DNA from: an uncultured Bacteroidales bacterium
GTDB taxonomy: Bacteria > Bacteroidota > Bacteroidia > Bacteroidales > Bacteroidaceae
Direction: 5' to 3'
Length of the DNA: 51,061 bases
Assembly: GCA_902779845.1 (NCBI GenBank)
Contig: CACZCZ010000016.1
Coordinates: 1 to 51,061 of the forward strand
The number at the start of each line of letters is the position of its first letter. The stretch's first letter is position 1. The notes beneath the pieces are model-generated. The model was not told where the DNA came from, made no database searches, and was given only the letters and a program-made list of their open reading frames with translations. Of the stretch, positions 23,605 through 33,011 are shown one piece after another. The translations under genes and the position numbers were made by a program.

Positions 23605-25647
23605 ATGAACCCCAAACACATTCTCATGTTCTGCGGCATTGGAATCTTGCAATGTTTCAATGCCCCAATGTTCCATCTTTCAACGGCGTCCGCTGCCGAC
23701 CAGGTCATCACCGTCAACGCCAAGAAGCCCGGTGCAGTCATCCAGCCCACCATGTATGGCATCTTCTTTGAGGATATCAACTATGCTGCCGACGGCGGTC
23801 TCTACGGAGAATTGCTCATCAATCGCTCCTTCGAGTTCCCCAATCCCTACACAGGTTGGGACATCTCCGGCAAGGTGTCATTGCAGGACGACGGTCCCTT
23901 TGAGCGCAACCCGCACTACGTACGTCTGGCTCCCTCGGGCCACCGCGACAAGCACACGATGATTGAGAACCACGGTTTCTTCGGCATCGGCGTCAAGGGC
24001 GGCGAAGAGTACCGTCTCTCCCTCTGGGCACGCGTGCCAGACGGCGGCAGCTCCAAGCTGTGGATTGATCTCGTTGATAACGCCACGATGGACGAAGACC
24101 AGAAGCTGGGCAACGCCGGCGTAGAGATCAGCGGCAAGGAATGGAAGAAGTACAGCGTCGTCATCAAGCCACGCCGCACCTTTGCCAAGGCACACCTCCG
24201 CGTATGGGGCGACAGCAAGGTTACCACCGATGTGGAACACATCAGCCTCTTCCCCGTGAACACTTATAAGGGTCATGAGAATGGCATGCGTGCCGACGTG
24301 GCCAAAGCGCTCGAAGACCTGCATCCCGGCGTCTTCCGCTTCCCCGGCGGATGCATCGTGGAGGGCACAGACCTCGCCACGCGTTACCAATGGAAGAACA
24401 CCGTAGGTCCAGTGGAGAACCGTCCGCTCAACGAAAACCGCTGGCACTACACCTTCACACAGCGCTACTTCCCCAACTACTTCCAGAGCTACGGTCTCGG
24501 CTTCTTCGAGTACTTCCAACTCTCCGAGGAGATTGGTGCCGAGCCGCTGCCCGTGCTCAACGTGGGTATGGCCTGCCAGTTCCAGAACGGCGACGATGCC
24601 CACGCCGCCTGCACGAAGGAAGGCCTGCAGCAGTTCATCGATGACTGCATCGACCTCATTGACTTTGCCAACGGCGACCCCGCCACCAACAAATGGGCTA
24701 AGCTGCGCGCCGAGATGGGACACCCTGCACCCTTCAACCTCAAGTTCCTGGGCATCGGCAACGAGCAGTGGGAGAAGCCCTACTTCGACCGCCTCGCCAT
24801 CATCGCACCCGAAGTGCGCAAGGCACACCCCGAAATCAAGATCATCGGCACCAGCGGTCCCAACGCCGAGGACGACCACTTCTTCAACGGCTGGAAGGCC
24901 ATGCGCGAGCTGAAGGCCGACCTCGTCGATGAGCACTACTACCGCGACATCCAGTGGTACAAGAAATCCATGAACCGCTACAGCGACCGTAAGTTCTACA
25001 CCAAGGACGGTCCTCGTGTCTTCGCCGGCGAATGGGCCTGCCACGACCGCGGAAAGAAGTACAACCATGCCGGTGCCAGCATCTACGAGGCTGCCTTCAT
25101 GACCAACATCGAGCGCAATGCCGACCTGGTGCACATGGCCACCTACGCCCCTCTGTTCTCGCATGTCGAGGGCTGGCAGTGGCGTCCCGACCTCATCTGG
25201 TACGACAACCTCTCCACCGCCCGCACCGCCAGCTACTACGTGCAGCAGCTCTACTCGCTGAATCCCGGCACGAATGTCCTGCCCACGACCATCAGCATCG
25301 CCGGCGGCCAGCCCGCTGCCAACCCCGTTCCCGAGGGTGAGGACGGCCTCTTCGCCAGCGCCGTCATCGACCAGAAGAAAGGCGAGATCATCGTGAAGGT
25401 CATCAACACCCTGGGCAACGCACTGTCCGCACAGATCAACATCACGGGGCTCTCCAAGAAACAGCTGGCTGCACTGCCCGCCACCGCTGAGGTCACCAGC
25501 CTCAACTGCGCCGACTACGACGCTGAGAACCAGCCCGGACGTCCCGAGGTCATCAGCCCTGTCACTACCTCTGTGCCCCTCACCGCCGGCAGCATCCTCG
25601 CCACCATCCCCGCCAAGACATTTGCCCTCTATAAAGTTAAACTCTAA
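23605..25647 (+). CDS. GH51 alpha-L-arabinofuranosidase
   Basis: A 680-residue exported enzyme that removes arabinofuranose side groups from arabinan and arabinoxylan. Motifs: MYGIFFEDINYAADGGLYGE near the start of the mature protein, acid/base E387 in GIGNEQWE, nucleophile E476 in FAGEWACHD, and a C-terminal beta domain. I start it at the ATG at 23605; the longer frame from 23554 has a non-ATG start. The signal-peptide coding region (23636-23690) contains a word repeat (CAATGTTTCAATG, CCCAATGTTCCATC) and reads as an unusual Cys/Phe-rich signal. Part of the GH27-PL11-GH51-GH43 run. Confidence 0.93.
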   Translation: MNPKHILMFCGIGILQCFNAPMFHLSTASAADQVITVNAKKPGAVIQPTMYGIFFEDINYAADGGLYGELLINRSFEFPNPYTGWDISGKVSLQDDGPFERNPHYVRLAPSGHRDKHTMIENHGFFGIGVKGGEEYRLSLWARVPDGGSSKLWIDLVDNATMDEDQKLGNAGVEISGKEWKKYSVVIKPRRTFAKAHLRVWGDSKVTTDVEHISLFPVNTYKGHENGMRADVAKALEDLHPGVFRFPGGCIVEGTDLATRYQWKNTVGPVENRPLNENRWHYTFTQRYFPNYFQSYGLGFFEYFQLSEEIGAEPLPVLNVGMACQFQNGDDAHAACTKEGLQQFIDDCIDLIDFANGDPATNKWAKLRAEMGHPAPFNLKFLGIGNEQWEKPYFDRLAIIAPEVRKAHPEIKIIGTSGPNAEDDHFFNGWKAMRELKADLVDEHYYRDIQWYKKSMNRYSDRKFYTKDGPRVFAGEWACHDRGKKYNHAGASIYEAAFMTNIERNADLVHMATYAPLFSHVEGWQWRPDLIWYDNLSTARTASYYVQQLYSLNPGTNVLPTTISIAGGQPAANPVPEGEDGLFASAVIDQKKGEIIVKVINTLGNALSAQINITGLSKKQLAALPATAEVTSLNCADYDAENQPGRPEVISPVTTSVPLTAGSILATIPAKTFALYKVKL

Positions 25648-25665
25648 TCAAAAGGATAAAGCCCC

Positions 25666-26988
25666 ATGAAACATTTTCTCAGCCTGGCGCTCCTGACAGC
25701 AATGTGCACAACCGCTGCAATGGCGCAGGAGCCCGTCATCTCTACAAAGTACACCGCCGACCCCGCACCCTACGTGCACGGCGACACCATCTACCTCTAC
25801 ACCACCCACGATGAGGACGATGCCGAGGGTTTCAAGATGTTCGACTGGCTTCTCTACACTTCCACCGACATGGTGAACTGGACAGACCACGGCGCTGTTG
25901 CCTCACTGGACAACTTCCTGTGGTACGAAGGCAAGAACGGCGCTTGGGCCGAACAGGTCATCGAGCGCAACGGCAAATGGTACATGTACTGCCCCATCCA
26001 CGGACACGGCATCGGCGTACTCGTGGCTGACAGCCCCTATGGTCCCTTCCGCGACCCTATCGGCAAACCGTTGGTGTGGCAGCGTGAGCATTGGGAGGAC
26101 ATCGACCCCACAATCCTCATCGATGACGACGGGCAGGCCTATATGTTCTGGGGCAATCCCCACCTCTATGTCGCCCTCCTCAACGAAGACATGATCTCGC
26201 TCAAGAGCGATGCCATGCGCATGCACGGCACCCCTGAGCACTATCAGGAAGGACCTTGGGCATGGAAGAAGGACGGCAACTACTACTTGGCATTCGCCTC
26301 CACCTGCTGCCCCGAAGGCCTCGGCTACGCCATGAGCCAGAATCCGCTGGGCCCCTATGAATTCAAGGGCTATCTCATGGCTCCCACCGACCGCACACGC
26401 GGCAACCACCCCGGCATCATCAATTACAAAGGACGCTGGTATGGTTTCGGCCTGAACTACGACCTCAAGAACATCACCATCAAGGAGCATAAGGAGCGTC
26501 GCAGCGTAGGCGCCTTCCCCATGACCTACAGGCCCGACGGCACCATTGAGGAATCACCTTATTTCAAGGATGTCAAGGTGGAACAGATTGAGAACTTCAA
26601 CCCCTACCGTCCACGCATTGAAGCCGAGACGATGGCATGGGGCTACGGACTGAAGACCGTCAAGCGCGGTATTGAAGACCTCTACGTCACCGATGTGGAC
26701 AACGACGAATACATCCTGTTGCGCGGTGTGGATTTCGGCGACCGCAAGATCAGCAGCCTCCAGGCCTGCTGCGCCGCCACCGTGGGTGGCAAGATAGAAC
26801 TGCACATCGATGCCCCCAATGGCAAGACCATCGGTTCCGTCAACGTCAAATCCACAGGCAGCGACGACACCTTCCGCACCTTCACCGGACGTATCTCCAA
26901 CCCGCGTGGCGTCCACGACCTCTACCTGGTCTTCAAGGGTGCCAAGGGCCGCAAACTCATGAACTTTGACTACTGGTGCATCCAATAG
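25666..26988 (+). CDS. GH43 arabinosidase/xylosidase with CBM6-like domain
   Basis: A 440-residue exported enzyme (signal peptide ending AMAQ). The five-bladed GH43 propeller shows all three catalytic acids: D32 in TADPAPYV, D147 in EDIDPTIL and E195 in YQEGPWAW. The C-terminal 125 residues (RIEAETMAWGYGLKT ... VHDLYLVFKGAKG) form a CBM6-type carbohydrate-binding domain. Together with the adjacent GH51 it probably trims arabinose-containing side chains. It begins 18 bases after the GH51 stop, so the two are likely co-transcribed. Subfamily cannot be fixed by eye. Confidence 0.9.
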   Translation: MKHFLSLALLTAMCTTAAMAQEPVISTKYTADPAPYVHGDTIYLYTTHDEDDAEGFKMFDWLLYTSTDMVNWTDHGAVASLDNFLWYEGKNGAWAEQVIERNGKWYMYCPIHGHGIGVLVADSPYGPFRDPIGKPLVWQREHWEDIDPTILIDDDGQAYMFWGNPHLYVALLNEDMISLKSDAMRMHGTPEHYQEGPWAWKKDGNYYLAFASTCCPEGLGYAMSQNPLGPYEFKGYLMAPTDRTRGNHPGIINYKGRWYGFGLNYDLKNITIKEHKERRSVGAFPMTYRPDGTIEESPYFKDVKVEQIENFNPYRPRIEAETMAWGYGLKTVKRGIEDLYVTDVDNDEYILLRGVDFGDRKISSLQACCAATVGGKIELHIDAPNGKTIGSVNVKSTGSDDTFRTFTGRISNPRGVHDLYLVFKGAKGRKLMNFDYWCIQ

Positions 26989-26994
26989 GTTCCA

Positions 26995-28023
26995 ATGATG
27001 AGAGTGGTGATTCTCGACGGTTTTTCCGTCACACAAAACGATTTGAACTGGCAGGCGCTGGAGGCGCTGGACGTGCAGCTAACGGTCTATGACCGCACCA
27101 GCGCCGCCCAGACCTTCGAGCGGTGCCGTGATGCCGTGGCCGTGCTCACGAACAAGGTAGTGCTCTCGGCCGACATCATCGCCGCACTGCCTCACCTGCG
27201 CTATATCGGTGTACTGGCCACGGGCTACAACGTCGTCGATGGAACTGCTGCACGTCGCCACGGCATCGCAGTGACAAACATCCCTGCCTACAGCACCAAC
27301 TCGGTGGCACAGCTGGTGTTCGCCCACCTGCTGAACGTTACCAACAGCGTGGCACACTACGCCGACGAGAACCATCAGTGCAGCCCGGCATCCATCCAGG
27401 AGGACTGCCACTGTGCCCGTCGGTTCTCCGACAGGGTAACTTCCCCCTCCCGCTGGCCCCTGTCGCCCGACTTCCTGTGGATGGACACGCCGCTCACAGA
27501 GCTGGCCTCAAAGACCTTTGCCATCTACGGTCTCGGGAACATCGGCACAGCCGTTGCGCGCATCGCACAGGCTTTCGGCATGAATGTCCTCGCTGTGACA
27601 AGCCAGCAACAGGAAGCGCTGCCCATGGGCATTGAGAAGGTGACATGGGAGACAGCACTGCGCGAGGCCGACGTGCTCTCGCTCCACTGTCCGCTGACAC
27701 CCGAGACCCGCGCGATGATCAACGCCACGACCCTGGCGCTGATGAAGCCTACTGCCATCCTCATCAACACTGGACGCGGCCCCCTCATCAATGAGCAGGA
27801 CGTGGCCCAGGCCCTTCATGACAACCGTCTCGCGGCCTACTGCGCCGACGTCCTTTCCACCGAGCCTCCTGCCGCCGACAACCCATTGCTCACGGCACCA
27901 CACTGCTACCTCACGCCCCATATTGCCTGGGCCACGCACGAGGCTCGCAGCCGCCTCATCACCATTGCCACCGACAACCTCCGGGCATTCATCAACGGAC
28001 AGCCGCAAAATGTTGTCAACTAA
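26995..28023 (+). CDS. D-2-hydroxyacid dehydrogenase (NAD-dependent) with in-frame insertion
   Basis: A 342-residue member of the D-isomer-specific 2-hydroxyacid dehydrogenase family. The NAD-binding motif is GLGNIGTAVARIAQ; the catalytic arginine is in INTGRGPLIN, the glutamate in DVLSTEPP and the histidine in YLTPHIAWAT. The family is usually about 318 residues: here some 24 extra residues (about 128-152) separate HYADENHQ from RWPLSPDFLWMDTP. The extra DNA contains a CCCGTCGG-TTCT-CCGAC(A)GGG hairpin (27416-27436). The substrate (glycerate, pyruvate or similar) is unknown. Six bases after GH43, on the same strand. Confidence 0.85.
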   Translation: MMRVVILDGFSVTQNDLNWQALEALDVQLTVYDRTSAAQTFERCRDAVAVLTNKVVLSADIIAALPHLRYIGVLATGYNVVDGTAARRHGIAVTNIPAYSTNSVAQLVFAHLLNVTNSVAHYADENHQCSPASIQEDCHCARRFSDRVTSPSRWPLSPDFLWMDTPLTELASKTFAIYGLGNIGTAVARIAQAFGMNVLAVTSQQQEALPMGIEKVTWETALREADVLSLHCPLTPETRAMINATTLALMKPTAILINTGRGPLINEQDVAQALHDNRLAAYCADVLSTEPPAADNPLLTAPHCYLTPHIAWATHEARSRLITIATDNLRAFINGQPQNVVN

Positions 28024-28027
28024 ATTT

Positions 28028-28062
28028 AAATTGTCAAATTGTAAATTGTCAAATTGTCAAAT
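28028..28062. repeat. AT-rich tandem word repeat before leuB
   Basis: The word AAATTGTCAAATTGT and shorter AATTGTC words repeat four to five times in the gap directly before the leuB start codon. This is the same kind of leader repeat as before padR, purN and the VirE-type gene. Confidence 0.6.
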
Positions 28063-28068
28063 CAACTG

Positions 28069-29145
28069 ATGGAATTCAAGATAGCAGTTCTCCCCGGCGA
28101 CGGCATCGGGCCGGAGATCAGTGAACAAGGCGTAGCCGTGATGACAGCGGTCTGCGAGAAGTTTGGCCACAAGGTGACGTATGACTACGCCATCTGCGGC
28201 GCCGATGCCATTGACAAAGTCGGCGACCCCTTCCCCGAAGAGACTTTCCATACATGTTTGCACGCTGATGCAGTGTTGTTCAGCGCTGTCGGCGACCCGA
28301 AATATGACAACGACCCCACTGCCAAGGTGCGCCCCGAACAGGGCTTGCTGGCGATGCGCAAGAAGCTGGGCCTCTATGCCAACATCCGTCCCGTGGAGAC
28401 CTTCGACTGCCTGATCCACAAGTCGCCGCTGAAGGACGAGTTGGTGCGCGGTGCAGACTTCATCTGCATCCGTGAACTCACGGGCGGGATGTACTTCGGC
28501 GAGAAGTACCAGGACAACGACAAAGCCTACGACACCAATTTCTATTCGCGTCCCGAGATAGAGCGCATTCTGCGCATCGGCTACGAATATGCCCGTCGCC
28601 GCCACAAGCACCTGACAGTCATTGACAAAGCTAACATCCTGGCATCGAGCCGTCTGTGGCGACAGATTGCCAAGGAGATGGCACCGCAGTACCCCGACGT
28701 GCTCACCGACTTCATGTATGTCGATAACGCCTCCATGCGAATGCTACAGGAGCCCCGCTTCTTCGATGTCATGGTCACGGAGAACACCTTCGGCGACATC
28801 CTCACCGACGAGGGCTCGTGCATCACCGGCTCCATGGGGCTGCTGCCCTCTGCCAGCACCGGCGACCACACACCCGTCTTTGAGCCCATCCACGGCTCAT
28901 GGCCGCAGGCCAAGGGCCAGGACATCGCCAACCCGCTCGCACAGATCCTCTCCGTTGCCATGCTCTTCGAGTACTTCGGCCTGGAAGCTGAAGGCCGCCT
29001 CATCCGTAAGGCCGTCAGTGCCAGCCTCGACGCCAACGTGCGCACACCTGAAATTCAGGTCGAAGGCGGTGCCAAGTACGGCACAAAGGAAGTGGGAGCG
29101 TGGATTGTACGCTTCATTGAATCATCCAACGACATCTCAAATTGA
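28069..29145 (+). CDS. leuB: 3-isopropylmalate dehydrogenase
   Basis: A 358-residue enzyme of leucine synthesis that oxidises and decarboxylates 3-isopropylmalate. Motifs: [11 protein letters not shown] at the start, [21 protein letters not shown] (in pieces) for substrate binding, [21 protein letters not shown], the metal-binding DNASMRML / [11 protein letters not shown] aspartates and the NAD-binding [10 protein letters not shown] ... [10 protein letters not shown] start at the ATG at 28069 ([10 protein letters not shown]); the open frame extends to a TTG at 28054 inside an AT-rich word repeat. The other leu genes are not in the window. Confidence 0.95.
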   Translation: MEFKIAVLPGDGIGPEISEQGVAVMTAVCEKFGHKVTYDYAICGADAIDKVGDPFPEETFHTCLHADAVLFSAVGDPKYDNDPTAKVRPEQGLLAMRKKLGLYANIRPVETFDCLIHKSPLKDELVRGADFICIRELTGGMYFGEKYQDNDKAYDTNFYSRPEIERILRIGYEYARRRHKHLTVIDKANILASSRLWRQIAKEMAPQYPDVLTDFMYVDNASMRMLQEPRFFDVMVTENTFGDILTDEGSCITGSMGLLPSASTGDHTPVFEPIHGSWPQAKGQDIANPLAQILSVAMLFEYFGLEAEGRLIRKAVSASLDANVRTPEIQVEGGAKYGTKEVGAWIVRFIESSNDISN

Positions 29146-29972
29146 AAAAGATTCTTCTCATGTCTATGCTGTTGGTCTGCGCCATCGCGATGGCACAGAC
29201 CAACAGCTATCAACTACTGGTACGTCAGGCTGTCACAGCCATGGAGGACGACAGCCTGCGACTGGCCGAGCAACTGTTCCGTCAGGCGCTGAAGGAATCG
29301 CCGCAGGCACAAGGCAATGTCATCATCTGGAGCCATCTGGCCAGCATCGCTGAGCGCACAGGACGCGAAGATGAGGCCATGGAGGACTACCGCCAGGCAC
29401 TGTTGCTGGCACCCGGCACCACGGGATTGCTGCTGAACCGCGCCTCGCTCTATCTGAAGATGGGCAACGAGTCGCGCGCACTGGCCGACTACAACGAAGT
29501 CCTCGACAAACACCCAGACCACGCCGAAGCACTGCTCATGCGGGCATACATCCGACAGCGGAAGAACATGCTGAAGGATGCACGCAGAGACTATGAGCAC
29601 CTGTTGCGCCTCGACCCCAACCATGAACAGGCACTTCTGGGACTGGCACTGGTGAACGACAACGACCGCCGTCCCCAGGAGGCGATGGAGAACATCAACC
29701 GCGTCATAGACCTCTACCCCACACATGCCGCTGGCTATGCCATCAGGGCAGGGATGGAGTTCGACCGCAAGCTTTATGAGGTGGCCGAGGTGGACTACAG
29801 CAAGGCCATCGAGATTGAGCCCGAGAACATCAGCTTCCGGCTGGCACGCGCCCATTTCTACAACAAAACCAAGCGCAAGAAAGAGGCCCGGGAGGACGTG
29901 CGCGTTGCAGCACGCTTAGGCGCGACGCCGGCTGAAGTGGCAGGTGCAGCAGGCATCAAGCCAAAGAAATAA
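29142..29972 (+). CDS. Exported tetratricopeptide-repeat protein
   Basis: A 276-residue protein with a signal peptide ([19 protein letters not shown]) and about six TPR units ([60 protein letters not shown] and so on). It probably scaffolds other exported proteins. The start is a TTG that overlaps the leuB stop (TTGA); no ATG gives the signal peptide, so the rare start is preferred. No link to leucine synthesis is evident. Confidence 0.75.
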   Translation: MKKILLMSMLLVCAIAMAQTNSYQLLVRQAVTAMEDDSLRLAEQLFRQALKESPQAQGNVIIWSHLASIAERTGREDEAMEDYRQALLLAPGTTGLLLNRASLYLKMGNESRALADYNEVLDKHPDHAEALLMRAYIRQRKNMLKDARRDYEHLLRLDPNHEQALLGLALVNDNDRRPQEAMENINRVIDLYPTHAAGYAIRAGMEFDRKLYEVAEVDYSKAIEIEPENISFRLARAHFYNKTKRKKEAREDVRVAARLGATPAEVAGAAGIKPKK

Positions 29973-29983
29973 CAAGCTGCAAA

Positions 29984-32317
29984 TCAAACCTCTCCAGCCA
30001 ACCGCTCAAGCATCGCAACAACCCTTTGACGGGTCGGTTCGTCAGCCTGCAGGAGGCGCGAGAGCAAACGCATCAGCGCAGCTACGTCGGCATCCGGCGA
30101 GGCTGCGTTTGTTGTTTCTGTGGTGGCTGCGGCATTGGCGGCAACGGCGGCGGGCTCGTCAAATGAGAGTTCCGTCTGCACAGCCTCGCGATGCTGTTCC
30201 TCTTCGGAGACCGCGATGCCCAGCAACGGTTCCACCCCACCCTCTTCCATATAATCCTGCAGACCGGAGAGGAGGCTGTCAAAGTTGTCGTTGCCCAGGA
30301 AGACAGCATCCTCGCCACTGTCCAGAACGCCCTCGAAGAGCGAAGCCTTGAAGCGGAGCTTAGACAGCATGTCCTCTTCAATGGTGCCGGCAGAGATCAG
30401 ATTGATGACCTCCACGCCGCGCTGCTGACCGATGCGGTGAATGCGTCCGATGCGCTGCTCCAGCACTGCGGGATTCCAGGGCACATCAACATTGATGACC
30501 ACGCTGGCCGACTGCAGATTCAGGCCTACACTGCCGGCATCTGTAGAAAGGAACACGCGCACAGCAGGGTCTGTGGCGAAGGCCTCCACACGCTCCTGAC
30601 GCTCGCGAGCCGGAACATTGCCATGGAGATACACGAACTCCACCCCACTCTGCTCCAGTTCCTGCGCCACAAGGCGGGTCATACGTTCCCACTGGCTGAA
30701 AATCACCACCTTCACAGTGCTTCGTTCCTCGTCAGTAGAGAACATGCCATTCTCCGTCACACCGCATTCGTCCAGGATATTCATCACCTCCTCCACCTTC
30801 GTGTCATAGCGGCTGTGCTCGTCGAGCACGTAGAGGCTGTCGCAGGTCATCCGCATCTGCGACAGCGTCAGCAGTAGTTGTTTGCGATCAATCTCCGAGA
30901 GAAAGTGCTGACGGTGCCATTTCGCCACGAGGCGTGCCGCCTGCTGCTTCAGCGAGTGGTGAGCATCCAGCTGCTCGGTGGTCATGGGAACAAAGAGATT
31001 CTTGTCAATGCGCGATGGCAGTTGCAGAGCCACGTCAGCCTTGCGGCGTCGCAGCAAAATCGGTTTGATGCGCTCCGCCACCTCCTGCAGGTTGCGATAG
31101 CCCACCGTGCGCCCCGTCTCGTCGGTAACCAGATAGCGGTCGCGGAACAGGTAGTAGGGCGACAGCAGGAACTGATCCACCAATTCCACTATGCTGTAGA
31201 GCTCCTCCAGACGGTTCTCCAAGGGCGTTCCGGAGAGAATCAGGGCGTAGCGCGAGTGGATGCGACGCACAGAACGCGCAATCTGCGTGTTCCAGTTCTT
31301 CAGGCGTTGCACTTCGTCCATGATGACCATGTCCGTGGTGAGCTCCGGCAGCTCCTTCAGATCCTGATTGATGCTGCTGTAGGAGGCTATCTTGTACGGC
31401 GCAGAAAGCTGCAGCAGCTCGCGGCGCTGCTCCGGCGTGCCCTCGACGAGCACCACCTCGGCCCCCGTAAAACGCTCTATCTCACGCTTCCACTGATATT
31501 TCAGCGTCGTGGGACACAGCACCAGCGCCTGCTCGATGAAACACTCACGGCGCAGCAACTCAGCCGTGGCGACAGCCTGCACCGTCTTCCCAAGCCCCAT
31601 CTCGTCCGCCAGGATGGCACGTCCAGCCTGAGCACAGAAGCGCACCCCGGCCTTCTGATAGTCGTACAGCGTTGTACGCAACAAGCCGTCGAGGGCAGCA
31701 TCGTCGTAGTTATTCTCGATAACCTTTCGCCGACGGATATCCTCGCGGCGTGCCAGCACGAAGTCGGCAGCGTCGGGGTAGTAGCGGAAGGAGGCATCCA
31801 GCGCCTTCGCCTCACGGATGAAGGTGTCAAAGGTCTCATAGGCCGTGGGCTGCAGCTCGTCCAGATCGTTGAAGTAGCGGCCCACCAGCTTGCGCAGCGC
31901 CTCGCTGGCTGAGGCCCCCACCCTCACTTTCACGCGGCGGTCGTTGCCGCGATAGCTCAGATAGACGCTGGTGTAGGCAGGCAGATCCCAGTGGATGCGT
32001 TTGTGGTGCTGCGCTATCCACTGCCGTGCCGCCTCAATATGCTTACATGTGCCCAGCTGTGATGTCTTGAAATCCATGCAGTCGCAGTAGTTCCAAGGGC
32101 TCTTCGCCCCACGGAACACCACCTTATAGATGCCTCCAGAATGGGGACTCTGCACGCGGTACTCGCCAGGGTTATAGCGTTCGCTGACGCATTCCACCTG
32201 CAAGTCCTCACGCTGAGCCTGCTGCATTCTGAGCATCACCTGCCACTCCTCCAGCGTCGTCCCTGCGGGCTTCACCAGATGGCTGATCTTCTGTTTGGGT
32301 AAGTCGGCGTATTTCAT
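29984..32317 (-). CDS. SWIM-domain SNF2-family helicase
   Basis: A 777-residue protein. A SWIM zinc finger lies at about 78-93 (C78, C80, C91, H93). The SNF2 ATPase follows: Walker A DEMGLGKT, the DEVQ box in MDEVQRLKN, GTPLENRLEEL, and the C-terminal helicase half ending QRIGRIHRIGQQRG. The tail (about 690-777) is Ala/Glu-rich and low in complexity. SNF2 proteins of this type move along DNA and may displace proteins or help repair; the bacterial role is not established. Two bases before the Nudix gene's stop, so the two probably share a transcript. Confidence 0.88.
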   Translation of the reverse strand: MKYADLPKQKISHLVKPAGTTLEEWQVMLRMQQAQREDLQVECVSERYNPGEYRVQSPHSGGIYKVVFRGAKSPWNYCDCMDFKTSQLGTCKHIEAARQWIAQHHKRIHWDLPAYTSVYLSYRGNDRRVKVRVGASASEALRKLVGRYFNDLDELQPTAYETFDTFIREAKALDASFRYYPDAADFVLARREDIRRRKVIENNYDDAALDGLLRTTLYDYQKAGVRFCAQAGRAILADEMGLGKTVQAVATAELLRRECFIEQALVLCPTTLKYQWKREIERFTGAEVVLVEGTPEQRRELLQLSAPYKIASYSSINQDLKELPELTTDMVIMDEVQRLKNWNTQIARSVRRIHSRYALILSGTPLENRLEELYSIVELVDQFLLSPYYLFRDRYLVTDETGRTVGYRNLQEVAERIKPILLRRRKADVALQLPSRIDKNLFVPMTTEQLDAHHSLKQQAARLVAKWHRQHFLSEIDRKQLLLTLSQMRMTCDSLYVLDEHSRYDTKVEEVMNILDECGVTENGMFSTDEERSTVKVVIFSQWERMTRLVAQELEQSGVEFVYLHGNVPARERQERVEAFATDPAVRVFLSTDAGSVGLNLQSASVVINVDVPWNPAVLEQRIGRIHRIGQQRGVEVINLISAGTIEEDMLSKLRFKASLFEGVLDSGEDAVFLGNDNFDSLLSGLQDYMEEGGVEPLLGIAVSEEEQHREAVQTELSFDEPAAVAANAAATTETTNAASPDADVAALMRLLSRLLQADEPTRQRVVAMLERLAGEV

Positions 32318-32318
32318 A

Positions 32319-32714
32319 TCATTTAAGTTTCATCAGAGTTCGTATTTTGTCTATCACCTGTATATCAGCAGGCAGCCACTTCACGCTGTCCAGCTCGTCC
32401 TTCGCAAGCCATTTCGCCGCCTCGTGTTCATTCAGGTGCAGCGCTTCCGTCAATAGTGAGCACAGGTAGCAATGCATCGTGAGATGAAACTTCGGATAAT
32501 CCCACTCCACCGTACAAAGCAACTCATCCACACGGATCTCCGCAGACAGTTCCTCGCGGATTTCCCTCACGAGCGCCTCCTCTGGCGTCTCCCCTGCCTC
32601 CATCTTACCGCCGGGAAACTCCCACCAGTCCTTCCATTCGCCATACCCACGCTGTGTGGCAAATATCTTGTCATCCTTTCGGATAATCGCTGCTACGACT
32701 TCTATGCATTTCAT
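32319..32714 (-). CDS. Nudix (deoxy)nucleoside triphosphate pyrophosphohydrolase, MutT-like
   Basis: A 131-residue Nudix hydrolase starting MKCIEVVAAIIRKDDKIF. The Nudix box is GGKMEAGETPEEALVREI followed by REELSAE, matching the family pattern except for S in place of the final G. WWEFPGGK before the box is typical of 8-oxo-dGTP/CTP-type hydrolases that clean the nucleotide pool. First gene of a two-gene unit with the SNF2 helicase. Its promoter carries copy B of the recurrent upstream block. Confidence 0.9.
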   Translation of the reverse strand: MKCIEVVAAIIRKDDKIFATQRGYGEWKDWWEFPGGKMEAGETPEEALVREIREELSAEIRVDELLCTVEWDYPKFHLTMHCYLCSLLTEALHLNEHEAAKWLAKDELDSVKWLPADIQVIDKIRTLMKLK

Positions 32715-32794
32715 GTCTCTGTATCAATTATTTGCGCTCACAGGCCACTACACCTTCGTCGTCCTGTTCGCCGCACAGATTAAAATCCGCCTAC

Positions 32795-32870
32795 AAAGAT
32801 AATGCGTTTTTATGGAATAACATCCTCAAAAAATAATTCTTAACATACTTTATGCGCACACATCGCTACT
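32795..32870 (-). promoter_or_regulatory. Copy B of the recurrent block with promoter of the Nudix gene
   Basis: On the minus strand, GTGTGCG, TGTTAAGAATTA, a TTTTTTGAGG -33 region and -7 TATCTTTG (rev. comp. of CAAAGATA near 32794-32801), about 80 bases upstream of the ATG. The rest of the 32715-33011 gap holds the start of the S41 leader, including a TATATTTG -7 element at 32942-32949 on the plus strand. Confidence 0.55.
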
Positions 32871-33011
32871 CGGGCATCCCATATATCATAAACAATCCTA
32901 AATTTGTGGCCCAAAATATAAACTATCGAAGAAAAAGGCGTATATTTGCCCATCTTTTGAATCTTATTTGAAGACATCCCATTAATCTGACCCGCAAAAA
33001 CAATTGTTTCT

